A DNA stretch of 64,000 bases from Candidatus Flexicrinis proximus (GTDB taxonomy: Bacteria > Chloroflexota > Anaerolineae > Aggregatilineales > Phototrophicaceae): positions 248,001 through 312,000 of the forward strand of contig JADJQF010000002.1 in assembly GCA_016712885.1 (NCBI GenBank), written 5' to 3'. This document shows positions 34,382 through 43,121 of the stretch, one piece after another (positions within the stretch are counted from its first letter, which is position 1; each line of letters opens with the position of its first letter). Below the pieces are notes generated by a model, which did not search any database, was not told the origin of the DNA, and saw nothing but the letters and a program-made list of their open reading frames with translations. The position numbers were made by a program, and so were the translations under genes.

Positions 34382-37300
34382 TCACTCTCCGAAGCTTTCA
34401 AGTAGAACAGTCTCGTGCTCGTCCGCGAGCCGCTGCAGCACATCAGTGAGGCGAATTCTCCATAGTCCGGCGCGGTCCTGATCCATTTCGATCGCGGTGC
34501 GCGTAACCGCCACATCGTCACCGAGTCTATCAGCCAGTGCCTCGCGATCCATCTCCGCCAGGTATGGCAGCTTGACCCGGACTACCGTATCACGGGCTTG
34601 TACCGCAGTCGCACCTGCCCGCTGTGCGAGGAGTTTGACCTCGATCTGGTATAGGAGACCATCGACGGCTAATGGCAACTGCCCAAAGCGGTCACGAAGC
34701 TCATGGCGAAGCTCGGTTGCGTTGTCGGTCCTCGAAAGCGCGCCAATACGTCGATACAGCTGCAGTCGCAGCGACATATCCGGGATCCAGTCTTCGGGCA
34801 GATATGCGGCAATTGGCAGGTCAATCACAATTCCCGGAGCACTGACAGCCATCGCGGTGGAGTCGTCCGATTGTCCCTTTAGCCGGTGAACGGCCTGCGC
34901 TAGCAGTTGGGTATAAAGATTCAAGCCGATCGCGGCAACCTGTCCGGTCTGACGCGTGCTCAGGATGTCACCCGCACCTCGGATTTCAAGGTCGCGCATT
35001 GCGATCTGGAAGCCCGCGCCCAGTTTCGTATTCTCCGCAAGAGTTTCCAACCGAGCAAACGCCTCTTGCGTGAGTTTCGAGTTATCGTGAAAGAAGTAGG
35101 CGTATGCCTGCTGTGCGCCACGCCCCACTCTGCCCCGGATTTGATACAGCTGGGCCAGACCAAACCAGTCGGCGCGGTCCACGATTACGGTATTGACGTT
35201 CGGCATATCAATGCCGTTCTCGATGATGGCCGTCGAGAGCAGGATGTCGTATTCACCTCGGTCAAACGCGGCCATTACGGCCTCAAGCTGATGACCATGC
35301 ATCTGCCCATGCGCGGTGACAACACGCGCCTCCGGGACGATTTCCTCGATCTGCGCCTTCAGCAGGTCAATTGAACTGATGCGGTTATGGACAAAAAACA
35401 CCTGTCCACCGCGTTCCATTTCCCGTAACACTGCCTGGCGCACAAGCCCTTCCTCGAAACCGCCAACCAGTGTGATGACCGGCAAACGCTCCTCCGGCGG
35501 TGTCTGGATCATGCTGATGTCGCGGACTCCAGTCAGGGTCATATACATCGTCCGCGGGATAGGCGTCGCAGTCAGCGTGAGGACATCGACCTGAGTCCTG
35601 AGCTTCTTAAAGTGCTCTTTCTGTTTGACACCAAAACGCTGTTCTTCATCAATTACGATCAGGCCGAGATTCTTGAACTGGATGTCATCGCTCAGAATCC
35701 GGTGTGTCCCGATCACGATGTCGACTTCGCCGTTACTGATCCTCGGCGTGGCGCGGTCCTGTTCAGCTTTGGTCCGGAACCGGCTCATCAACTCAACTTT
35801 CACAGGGAAGGCCGCGAGCCGATTACTAAAGGTTTCAAAGTGCTGCTGAGCCAGGATCGTCGTCGGAACCAACACGGCGACCTGTTTACCGTCTCCAACC
35901 GCTTTGAACGCGGCACGCAGCGCGACCTCGGTCTTGCCGTACCCAACATCACCACAGATCAGGCGATCCATGGGGACCGGGCGCTCCATGTCCACCTTCA
36001 CTTCCCGGAGCGCGCGAAGCTGATCTTCCGTTTCGACATAGGGGAAAGAGGCCTCCAGCTCATGCTGCCAGTGGCCGTCAGGGCTAAACGGGAAGCCGGA
36101 CACCGAGGAGCGAGCCGCGTAGAGTTCCAGCAGCTCTTTGGCCTCGTCCTCTGCGGCTTTGCGTGCGCGTGTTGCAATCCGAATCCAGTCCTGCTGACCG
36201 AGACGGTGCAGCGACGGCGGCGTATCGTCCACGCCGATGTAACGCGTGAGCCGATCTGCCTGATGAATGGGAACGAAGACCTGATCGCCGCCGCCATAGG
36301 CGACGGCAAGATACTCGCGAACCAGGCCATCCAGAGTCCGCCGAACAATTCCACTAAAACGCCCGATGCCATAATCGACATGGACCACGTAGTCCCCATC
36401 CTGCCAGCCCGCGTAGTCCGACTCTGGCAGGCGCGCGGGGCGGTTTATGCGGCGGCGGCGCTGCTCGGGACGCCCCCAGCCAAACAGTTCCGCATCGGTG
36501 ATGAGTTCCAGGGGGGTGCCAAGCTGTAGCGTCCAGCCCTCCTGAAGCGTGCCATTCACAAGAACGGACGACCCGTTTTCGGGAGCGAAAGGCAGGTCAT
36601 TGACCATTGCCAGGTGCTCGTCGACACCCTGCTGATACCAGACATCCGACAGACGGGCGGTCTGCTGGGTGACCATTACCGTACGACCACCCTGGCGGAG
36701 GACGCCACGCATATGGGAGAGTGCCGTCTTAAGCTGTCCGCCAAATCGCTGCCCCGGACTAAACCAACCGTCCTGTTCAGCGCTGCTGGTCAGCGTCAGG
36801 ATCGTGTGTGAGGCTATCGAATTCTCGAATGCTTCCGGAGACAGGTACGGAAGCGGATGATCCGGCGCGATTATGTTCGCTTTAAGCGCCTTCTCGCGCG
36901 TTTTTTCCGCCTGAGCGATCAATTCGTTAGTGACGGTCTTAAATTCGTCGGCATCCTCTAGGATGACGAGCGTGCCAGACGGCGCGTAATCCAGCAGACT
37001 GGCAGGCGCGGCATAAAAATAGGGGAGATAATGCTCGATGACCGAACAAGAGGAACCAGATCGGAGTGCTTCGATGTCGGTCTGAACCCCGACATCTTCT
37101 TGCTGCGACTTGAACCATTCCGCCAGATGGCTGGCAAGCAGCGGTCCATACTCTGGCAGTGCTTCGCGCGCTGGCGGGATTGCGACACTGGCCAGATAGG
37201 CAAGTGTCCGCTGGGTCGACGTGTCGAAACGGCGCAGACCATCGATCTCATCGTCGAAGTACTCGACGCGGACCGGGGCGTCATGAGACAGTGGGAAGAT

Positions 37301-37855
37301 ATCCAGAACGCCCCCCCTGCGGCTGAACTGCCCCTGTTCGGTGACCAGCGTTACAGCCTCATAGCCCATTGACACCCAACGCGCGACCAGCTTCTCGAGC
37401 GGAAACCGCTCGCCCTTGGACAGATGAAGCGACGCGTTTGTAAACTTCGTGAAGGGGAGTGTTCGCTGCAACAGTGCGCGCGCAGAAGTAACCACAACGG
37501 GCTGCTCTGCTTGATCTTCGCTCCAGGCCAATGCGGACAGAGCTTCAATTCGACTTCGGATCGCACCTTCTCCCCATGGTGCCCGCTCGTAAAACTGTGG
37601 AGAAGGTTCGCCAAAGCGGTAGACAGGTGCGGATTCGCCTAGCCACACTGGCAATTGACCGCTGACATCATACGCGCGTTTGATCCGGGATGTCACGTAG
37701 ATCACGGGGCCATCCCAGATGCGCGACAGCGCTGCCGTTACGAAAGGACGCGCTGCACGAACGACATTCCATGTCCGCTCACCGCTAAGCTGTGCAAAAC
37801 GGTTCCGAAAATCAGGTTGGTCGAGCAGTAAATCCACTAGTCCTGTGAGGTGCAT
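34382..37855 (-). CDS. mfd: Transcription-repair coupling factor
   Basis: An ATP-driven translocase that removes stalled RNA polymerase and recruits UvrA. It has 1157 residues. The N-terminal part is the UvrB-like module. The RNA polymerase-interacting CarD-like domain ('GDYVVHVDYGIGRFSGI') lies near residue 485. The RecG-like helicase domains carry Walker A 'GDVGYGKTEVALRAAFKA' near 635, 'DEEQRFGVKQKE' near 737, 'TLTATPIPRTMYMTLTG' and 'QIRGRVGRG'. The TRCF C-terminal domain ends the protein. The start at 37855 gives the usual N-terminus; one 54 bases upstream is possible. Confidence 0.96.
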   Translation of the reverse strand: MHLTGLVDLLLDQPDFRNRFAQLSGERTWNVVRAARPFVTAALSRIWDGPVIYVTSRIKRAYDVSGQLPVWLGESAPVYRFGEPSPQFYERAPWGEGAIRSRIEALSALAWSEDQAEQPVVVTSARALLQRTLPFTKFTNASLHLSKGERFPLEKLVARWVSMGYEAVTLVTEQGQFSRRGGVLDIFPLSHDAPVRVEYFDDEIDGLRRFDTSTQRTLAYLASVAIPPAREALPEYGPLLASHLAEWFKSQQEDVGVQTDIEALRSGSSCSVIEHYLPYFYAAPASLLDYAPSGTLVILEDADEFKTVTNELIAQAEKTREKALKANIIAPDHPLPYLSPEAFENSIASHTILTLTSSAEQDGWFSPGQRFGGQLKTALSHMRGVLRQGGRTVMVTQQTARLSDVWYQQGVDEHLAMVNDLPFAPENGSSVLVNGTLQEGWTLQLGTPLELITDAELFGWGRPEQRRRRINRPARLPESDYAGWQDGDYVVHVDYGIGRFSGIVRRTLDGLVREYLAVAYGGGDQVFVPIHQADRLTRYIGVDDTPPSLHRLGQQDWIRIATRARKAAEDEAKELLELYAARSSVSGFPFSPDGHWQHELEASFPYVETEDQLRALREVKVDMERPVPMDRLICGDVGYGKTEVALRAAFKAVGDGKQVAVLVPTTILAQQHFETFSNRLAAFPVKVELMSRFRTKAEQDRATPRISNGEVDIVIGTHRILSDDIQFKNLGLIVIDEEQRFGVKQKEHFKKLRTQVDVLTLTATPIPRTMYMTLTGVRDISMIQTPPEERLPVITLVGGFEEGLVRQAVLREMERGGQVFFVHNRISSIDLLKAQIEEIVPEARVVTAHGQMHGHQLEAVMAAFDRGEYDILLSTAIIENGIDMPNVNTVIVDRADWFGLAQLYQIRGRVGRGAQQAYAYFFHDNSKLTQEAFARLETLAENTKLGAGFQIAMRDLEIRGAGDILSTRQTGQVAAIGLNLYTQLLAQAVHRLKGQSDDSTAMAVSAPGIVIDLPIAAYLPEDWIPDMSLRLQLYRRIGALSRTDNATELRHELRDRFGQLPLAVDGLLYQIEVKLLAQRAGATAVQARDTVVRVKLPYLAEMDREALADRLGDDVAVTRTAIEMDQDRAGLWRIRLTDVLQRLADEHETVLLESFGE

Positions 37856-38039
37856 CGTCAACCAAATCCTTCGCTGGGGGCGTTCATCGGGCAACAAAAA
37901 CGCGCGCATCGGGTGAGATGGCGTAGGTTCATAAATATCACACAGCCCATTATCGGCTGGTTGTTGATCTAATAGTTTACACCCGATTCGGGGCTATTCG
38001 GATTGGCTCTGTGTGAGTCTGGCCAACAATTTCTGGGGG

Positions 38040-39371
38040 TTATTGCGCTTCGAGAACGGTCGGCGCCGAGGAGTCGGCAGATGCAGGCACGTTAGCATTA
38101 AGCAGTGTGAATCGGAACTTTCCACCCGTACCCAGCTGATTTCCCTCAGCCCAGATGCGGCCGCCATGGGCAGTCACAATGTGCTTGCAGATCGCGAGGC
38201 CAAGTCCGGTGCCTTCTTTGCCTGACCGTGAGGGGTCGACCTGATAGAAGCGCTCGAAGATCCGTTCGACATGTTCCGAGGGAACACCTGGGCCATTGTC
38301 CAGCACCGAAACAACGACCTCTTCTCCGGCAGCTTCCGCCTCAATAGTGACCGCACCCCCATCAGGCGACCACTTGATCGCGTTGTGCAAGAGGTTGATC
38401 ACCACGCGCTGAACCAAATCCCGATCGCAGAGTACGTGAAGCTTGCCGGGAATATGCTTCACGATGGTCATACGTTTGCGTTCGGTCTGGTTCACAAGGC
38501 GCTCGATAGCGCCATCAACAAGCTCGTTGAAGTTCACGTCAACCATCTTGACAATCGCCTGACCGGACTCAATCATCGAAAGGTCTGCCATTGATTGAAC
38601 CAACCAGAGGAGCAGATCCGTCTCGTGCGCTATCGCCCGAAGGCTGAAGATACTCTCTTTGCGTTTCGGTTTGTCGTGTTCGTGAAACAAGCCATCGATA
38701 ATCAGGCGTATATTGGCGATCGGATGGCGCAGTTCGTGGCTGATATTAGCCACCATGTCGCGGCGCGCGCGATTGAGACGAACAAGCTGACTGATATCTT
38801 GTAACGCGAGTACGACAAGCTTTCGATCCGTCTGCTTAGTCAGGCGAACACGCACCAGAAAAGTCTGTTCTTCGAGAACGACCTGTTCTTCGATGAAATC
38901 ATCTTCGTAGGCGAATGTATTCTCGACCAGACCAATCAGGATGGGCGAGTCGGTGATTTCCGACAAGCGTTTTCCTGCGCCCATAGCCGGGAACGCGATC
39001 GCGGATGCGCGATTCCGGGCAACGATTCTCTGTTCCGTGTCGATGATAAGTAAGGCGTCGTCAGTGGAATCGGCTAATAGGGCCGCCATTTCGGCGCGTG
39101 CAGCAAGGTCACGCAGCGCTTCAGATGAGCCCTGCCCCGGACGCGCGACTTCAGCAGCAATACTCAGCGAACCCTGCAGATCCCTGATGGCTGCATCGCG
39201 GGCCTTGATAGACGAAGCAAGATCATTCATGGCCTCCTGCTTCTGGACAAGCGTCACCCGTCCGCGCGCCAGGGTTTCTGCGGCTTGTCTCAGCCGCTGG
39301 CGTTGTTGAATCGCCAGCCACCCCAGCGAGGCAGATACGACTGCCAGAACCAGCGCTGCAAGTTCAGCCAT
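38040..39371 (-). CDS. Membrane sensor histidine kinase, PhoR type
   Basis: 443 residues. One N-terminal transmembrane helix (about residues 2-20) is followed by a coiled-coil (25-85), a PAS domain (about 88-195), a HisKA dimerisation domain with phospho-acceptor His near residue 209 in 'NISHELRHPIANI', and a HATPase domain: N-box 'NLLHNAIKWSPDGG', G1 'DNGPGVP', G2 'GTGLGLAI'. The response regulator gene precedes it by nine bases, so both are on one mRNA. The order and architecture match phosphate-type PhoB-PhoR, but the signal is not known; pst genes are not in this window. Confidence 0.92.
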   Translation of the reverse strand: MAELAALVLAVVSASLGWLAIQQRQRLRQAAETLARGRVTLVQKQEAMNDLASSIKARDAAIRDLQGSLSIAAEVARPGQGSSEALRDLAARAEMAALLADSTDDALLIIDTEQRIVARNRASAIAFPAMGAGKRLSEITDSPILIGLVENTFAYEDDFIEEQVVLEEQTFLVRVRLTKQTDRKLVVLALQDISQLVRLNRARRDMVANISHELRHPIANIRLIIDGLFHEHDKPKRKESIFSLRAIAHETDLLLWLVQSMADLSMIESGQAIVKMVDVNFNELVDGAIERLVNQTERKRMTIVKHIPGKLHVLCDRDLVQRVVINLLHNAIKWSPDGGAVTIEAEAAGEEVVVSVLDNGPGVPSEHVERIFERFYQVDPSRSGKEGTGLGLAICKHIVTAHGGRIWAEGNQLGTGGKFRFTLLNANVPASADSSAPTVLEAQ

Positions 39372-39380
39372 GTCCCGCGC

Positions 39381-40070
39381 TTAACCCTCGAACCTGTAGC
39401 CAACGCCGCGAACTGTGACGATCCGGCGCGGATCGGAAGGATCGTCCTCAAGTTTTTCACGCAACCAGCGGATATGCACGTCGACAGTTCGCTTATCTAC
39501 GAAGTAGTCGTAGCCCCAAACTTTCGTGAGGATGAGATCCCGAGAGAGGACGGCGCTGCGATTGCGCATCAACTCGGCCAAGAGATCAAACTCCTTGTTG
39601 CTCAGCTTGACCTCGTCCTGGCCCTTGAAAACACGGCGGCCTGTCAGATTCAGGCGAAGATCATTGGAGATGATCTCGTCCTGCTGGACCATGAGCTGTC
39701 CTGGAGCACGGCGCATAACGGCACGAACACGCGCCAGCATTTCGCCAAGCCCAAAGGGCTTGACTATATAGTCGTCAGCGCCGCTTTCAAGTCCAACGAT
39801 CTTGTCGATTTCATTCCCGCGGGCCGTAATCATTATGATCGGTATATGGGCGATTGACGTATCGTGGCGCACCATGCGGCAGATCGTCAAACCATCAAGC
39901 TTCTTGAGCATAATGTCCAGCACAATCAGGTCAGGAACTTCGCTTCGTATCCGCTCAAGTCCTGCCTCACCGTCTGTAGCGGTGATCACCACAAAACCCT
40001 CGCCGCGCAAATTGGTGGCGAGGTTATGCAGTAGTGTTTCGTCGTCCTCGACGACCAGCACTTTGGGCAT
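39381..40070 (-). CDS. OmpR/PhoB-family response regulator
   Basis: 229 residues. The receiver domain has the acidic pair in 'VVEDDETL', phospho-acceptor Asp near residue 52 in 'DLIVLDIMLKKLDG', and the Lys in 'YIVKPFGLGEML'. The C-terminal winged helix ends 'VDVHIRWLREKLEDDPSDPRRIVTVRGVGYRF', split in two typical motifs. The ATG at 40070 follows AGAGGGACCT. An inverted repeat (40095/40147) just upstream could be its own binding site. It partners the kinase at 38040. Confidence 0.93.
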   Translation of the reverse strand: MPKVLVVEDDETLLHNLATNLRGEGFVVITATDGEAGLERIRSEVPDLIVLDIMLKKLDGLTICRMVRHDTSIAHIPIIMITARGNEIDKIVGLESGADDYIVKPFGLGEMLARVRAVMRRAPGQLMVQQDEIISNDLRLNLTGRRVFKGQDEVKLSNKEFDLLAELMRNRSAVLSRDLILTKVWGYDYFVDKRTVDVHIRWLREKLEDDPSDPRRIVTVRGVGYRFEG

Positions 40071-40094
40071 AGGTCCCTCTTGGTTGTCTCTGCG

Positions 40095-40156
40095 CCTTAA
40101 CATTATCGGACACCTTCACTAAATCGCGTTTAAGTTTCGAAAGGTAAATGTTAAGG
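40095..40156. promoter_or_regulatory. 10-bp inverted repeat upstream of the two-component operon
   Basis: CCTTAACATT at 40095-40104 and AATGTTAAGG at 40147-40156 are perfect inverted copies 42 bases apart in the region before the response regulator. TTAACA is the core of many PhoP/PhoB-type boxes, so autoregulation is plausible. A possible -10, GATAAT, is at 40102-40107 on the minus strand and overlaps one copy. Confidence 0.4.
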
Positions 40157-40157
40157 T

Positions 40158-41114
40158 CTACTGGTCCCATGAACGGACACCACCAAGGCTCGTGGCGGAC
40201 CGTATTCCGCGGCGAACGGCCTGCTCGAAGACTTCAGCACCATACGCCCCCACAACATTGATGTCAGCCACTACTGCGCCTGTTGCCAGTGAAAAAATGG
40301 TGTCTCCATCGTACATCGTATGGGCGGGGCGAATAGCCCGAGCCAGTCCATCATGGGCCATCTGTGCCACCTTGTTGACTTCTTCCTTGGTCAGACGCGC
40401 GTTCGTAACAACGACACCGATCACCGTGGCGTCCGAGCCGGGAGGTAATGTATGCCGCAGCTTAAAGGCCTCAAGCATATTCGCATAGCCGGGAGCATCC
40501 GGGAAGCTGCGCAGTCCGGCAATGATCCTCCCTGATTCGTCGACTACATCTCCGACAGCATTAACTACAGCCAGCGCGCCGACGATGAGTCCTCCGCCAA
40601 TGTCGACCGCAAACGAGCCAAGGCCGCCCTTAGTTGCATACTCATTGCCAGCCCCACCAGCAATGCGGCACCCCGTACCGGCACCCACACTGCCCTGCTC
40701 CACCGGGGCCTCTGAGGCGCGTTCACAGGCCTCAAAACCCATTGCCGAATCGGGCCGGATCCCCGGTTCACCAATTGAGAGGTCATTCACGATGGCAGCC
40801 GGCACAATGGGGACAGTAAACCCGCCACGCGCCTTGTAGCCCAGACCATGTGCTTCACACCAGCGCATGACGCCGTCTGCTGCCGACAACCCGTACGCAG
40901 AGCCTCCCGCCAGGCAAATCGCCGTCACATAGTTCACCAGGTGCATGGGACTGAGCAAATCGGTCTCACGTGTCCCTGGAGCACCTCCACGCTGATCCAC
41001 CCCGCCAACCGTGCCCTCCGGACAGAGGATGACAGTACAGCCGGTGATACCGCGTAAATCCGTCACATGCCCAACACGCACACCATGAACGGCTGTGATA
41101 GTCTCATTATCCAT
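40158..41114 (-). CDS. P1-family (S58, DmpA-like) aminopeptidase
   Basis: 318 residues of the N-terminal-nucleophile family that includes the L-aminopeptidase/D-esterase DmpA. These proteins self-cleave before a Ser, which then becomes the nucleophile; the site here is 'KGGLGSFAVDIGGG', near residue 170. N-terminal 'VRVGHVTD', 'GGAPGTRETDLL' and 'AGGSAYGL' are also typical. The ATG follows AGGAAATAGACG; that ribosome site lies within the end of the acyl-CoA ligase gene, whose stop is three bases away, so the two are coupled. Confidence 0.88.
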   Translation of the reverse strand: MDNETITAVHGVRVGHVTDLRGITGCTVILCPEGTVGGVDQRGGAPGTRETDLLSPMHLVNYVTAICLAGGSAYGLSAADGVMRWCEAHGLGYKARGGFTVPIVPAAIVNDLSIGEPGIRPDSAMGFEACERASEAPVEQGSVGAGTGCRIAGGAGNEYATKGGLGSFAVDIGGGLIVGALAVVNAVGDVVDESGRIIAGLRSFPDAPGYANMLEAFKLRHTLPPGSDATVIGVVVTNARLTKEEVNKVAQMAHDGLARAIRPAHTMYDGDTIFSLATGAVVADINVVGAYGAEVFEQAVRRGIRSATSLGGVRSWDQ

Positions 41115-41117
41115 CGT

Positions 41118-42923
41118 CTATTTCCTGAACTGTGTGGATTGGTGAGACAAGAACAGATCCTGTAACTTCAGCCGCTGATACTTGCCGGTCGTCGTAACGG
41201 GAATCTCCGTCCCAAAAACGACGACCTTCGGCGACTTCTCGAACGTCAGGCGCGTACGACAGTATTCCAACACGGCCGCTTCGCTTAACTCGGCGCCCAC
41301 CTGCCCGACGATATATGCTCCAACTTCCTCGCCATAGTAATCGTTTTTGAATGCGACAGCCAAAGCCACCTTCACCCCTGGAATTGACAGCATAACTTCT
41401 TCGATATCGAATGGGCTGAATTTCACGCCGCCGCGATTGATCAGCTCTTTTATGCGACCGCTGATGAAGAAGAAGCTGCGACCGCGAGTATCCTGCAGGT
41501 AGAAGCCCTCATCGCCCGTGCGAAACCACCCGAACCTGAATGCCTCTGCATTACTCTCCGGACGTTTGAAGTAACCCACCATCACATTGTGACCCCGGAC
41601 ACAGATCTCTCCGCGCTCAGAAGGCCCCAGCCGATTGCCTTCCGTATCGAAGATCGCCATTTCATTGGTAATCACAGGTTGTCCGATGCTTGGATATCCA
41701 TGATCGAGCAACCAAGCCTGGTGTTCCTCCCAGGTGATGTCTATTGGCATAAAACAGGAATAACAGGTGGTCTCGCTCAGACCGTAACCGTGAAGGATAG
41801 GAAACCCGAACATGTCTTCAAAGTCGCGTGCGAGCGACATGGCGAGCGTGCCGGCCCCGCAGATAAAGTGCCGCAGCCCGACCAGACCGCGCCTATGGAT
41901 AGCCTCTCCAAATACCGGGTTTCCGGCCGCAAGTTGTTCACGCCCGGCCTCTAGGAGGAACTGAAGCAGGGTTGGCACCACGCTGATGATGCTGATTTTC
42001 TCTGTGACGATTGCGCGCCAGAACGTCGAAACTGAAAATGCGCGGTTCAACACGACTGAAGCGCCGGCATAAAGCGGCGAGATGAGCGTTACCACGATCC
42101 CGTTGACATGGTGAATCGGAAGCACGCACATCAGACGCTGATTCCCCGTAATTCCCTGCGCCGAGCAAATCGCATACGCGTCTACGAGCAAGCTGTATTG
42201 CGTCAATACCACACCTTTTGGCGCGCCAGTGGTTCCGCTGGTATAGACCAGCAGCGCCTCATCATCGAGGGTCGCGACGCGACGGTTGTCGTAGACCGCA
42301 TCGTCGCCTGATTTGACCGGGGCACCATCGCCCATGTACGTGTAAGGAAGGTTCCTGACCATCGACTGAAAATGCGGATAAACCCCGGACTGTTCCCCAC
42401 CAACCTGTACGATCACCTCGATGTTCGCCGCGCCGAGCTGCTCGGTTTCTTGGCCGTGGATTATTCGCTCGGCCCGGTCAAGGTACTCGGAACGGACCAG
42501 CGCAACTTTCGCTTCACTGTTGCGGAGGATAAAGGCGATCCTGCGGTCGTCCTCGGTGACATTCTGAGGGGCGACACACGCTCCAATGATCCAGCAAGCA
42601 AAGTAAATGAGTACGGTATCACTATGATTGTGCGCAATTGTCGCCACCCGGTCGCCGCGCCGGACGCCAAGATCGTCGTGCAGGAAATTGGCGACCTGGT
42701 GAACGCGCGCATTGAATTCCGAATAGCTTAGCTGTTCGCGCTGATTGTCCTTATCCAGAAAAACGAGATAAGGCGCAGAGGGACTGGTCTTGGCATGCTG
42801 CGACAGTACGTGACGGATATTTCGGTAGGGGACAAGTCGGTGCTCGGGAGGCAGTCCATGGACGTGACGTGCCGCATGGATATTGGCTTCGGCGCTAGCG
42901 TGAGAATGGTGCTCAGAAGTCAT
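41118..42923 (-). CDS. Class I acyl/aryl-CoA ligase (AMP-forming)
   Basis: 601 residues of the ANL superfamily, which activates a carboxylic acid with ATP and CoA. Motifs: the P-loop-like 'LLVYTSGTTGAPKGVVLT' near residue 215, 'HGYGLSETT', the adenylate-binding 'FRTGDEGFY', the hinge 'ISGRIKELINRGGVKFSP', and catalytic Lys in 'TTTGKYQRL' at the C-terminus. The 33-residue N-terminal extension is His-rich. The substrate cannot be inferred; the pairing with a P1 peptidase is unusual. ATG is preceded by AAAGG. Confidence 0.88.
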   Translation of the reverse strand: MTSEHHSHASAEANIHAARHVHGLPPEHRLVPYRNIRHVLSQHAKTSPSAPYLVFLDKDNQREQLSYSEFNARVHQVANFLHDDLGVRRGDRVATIAHNHSDTVLIYFACWIIGACVAPQNVTEDDRRIAFILRNSEAKVALVRSEYLDRAERIIHGQETEQLGAANIEVIVQVGGEQSGVYPHFQSMVRNLPYTYMGDGAPVKSGDDAVYDNRRVATLDDEALLVYTSGTTGAPKGVVLTQYSLLVDAYAICSAQGITGNQRLMCVLPIHHVNGIVVTLISPLYAGASVVLNRAFSVSTFWRAIVTEKISIISVVPTLLQFLLEAGREQLAAGNPVFGEAIHRRGLVGLRHFICGAGTLAMSLARDFEDMFGFPILHGYGLSETTCYSCFMPIDITWEEHQAWLLDHGYPSIGQPVITNEMAIFDTEGNRLGPSERGEICVRGHNVMVGYFKRPESNAEAFRFGWFRTGDEGFYLQDTRGRSFFFISGRIKELINRGGVKFSPFDIEEVMLSIPGVKVALAVAFKNDYYGEEVGAYIVGQVGAELSEAAVLEYCRTRLTFEKSPKVVVFGTEIPVTTTGKYQRLKLQDLFLSHQSTQFRK

Positions 42924-42991
42924 TATTGGCCTTTGTTTCTAAGTAGGGGCGGCAGTTTCGCATGATCAAAACGCCTCGGTGCGCCGCATGG

Positions 42992-43010
42992 CACCATTAT
43001 ACCAATGGTG
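42992..43010 (-). promoter_or_regulatory. Inverted repeat containing a -10 box for the CoA ligase gene
   Basis: CACCATT-N5-AATGGTG is a perfect 7-bp inverted repeat. Read on the minus strand, TATAAT (43001-42996) lies inside it, about 70 bases before the CoA-ligase ATG. A repressor bound to the repeat would cover the promoter. No -35 is evident. Confidence 0.4.
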
Positions 43011-43073
43011 GGCCATGGGGCGCGGATCATGTCAACGTCAGGCAAACGTCGGCATGCGGAGGGGTGTCTTTCT

Positions 43074-43082
43074 GGTACACTT
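43074..43082 (+). promoter_or_regulatory. Extended -10 candidate for the PBP gene
   Basis: TGGTACACT resembles an extended -10 (TG, one base, then TACACT) 39 bases before the PBP ATG. There is no clear -35. Confidence 0.3.
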
Positions 43083-43121
43083 GCGGTGTGCCACAAACTC
43101 TCAATCATCGGTGAAAACTAT

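Noticed and set aside
35612..36529. 305-codon open frame opposite mfd
   Set aside because: Antisense shadow of mfd helicase domains; no family features.
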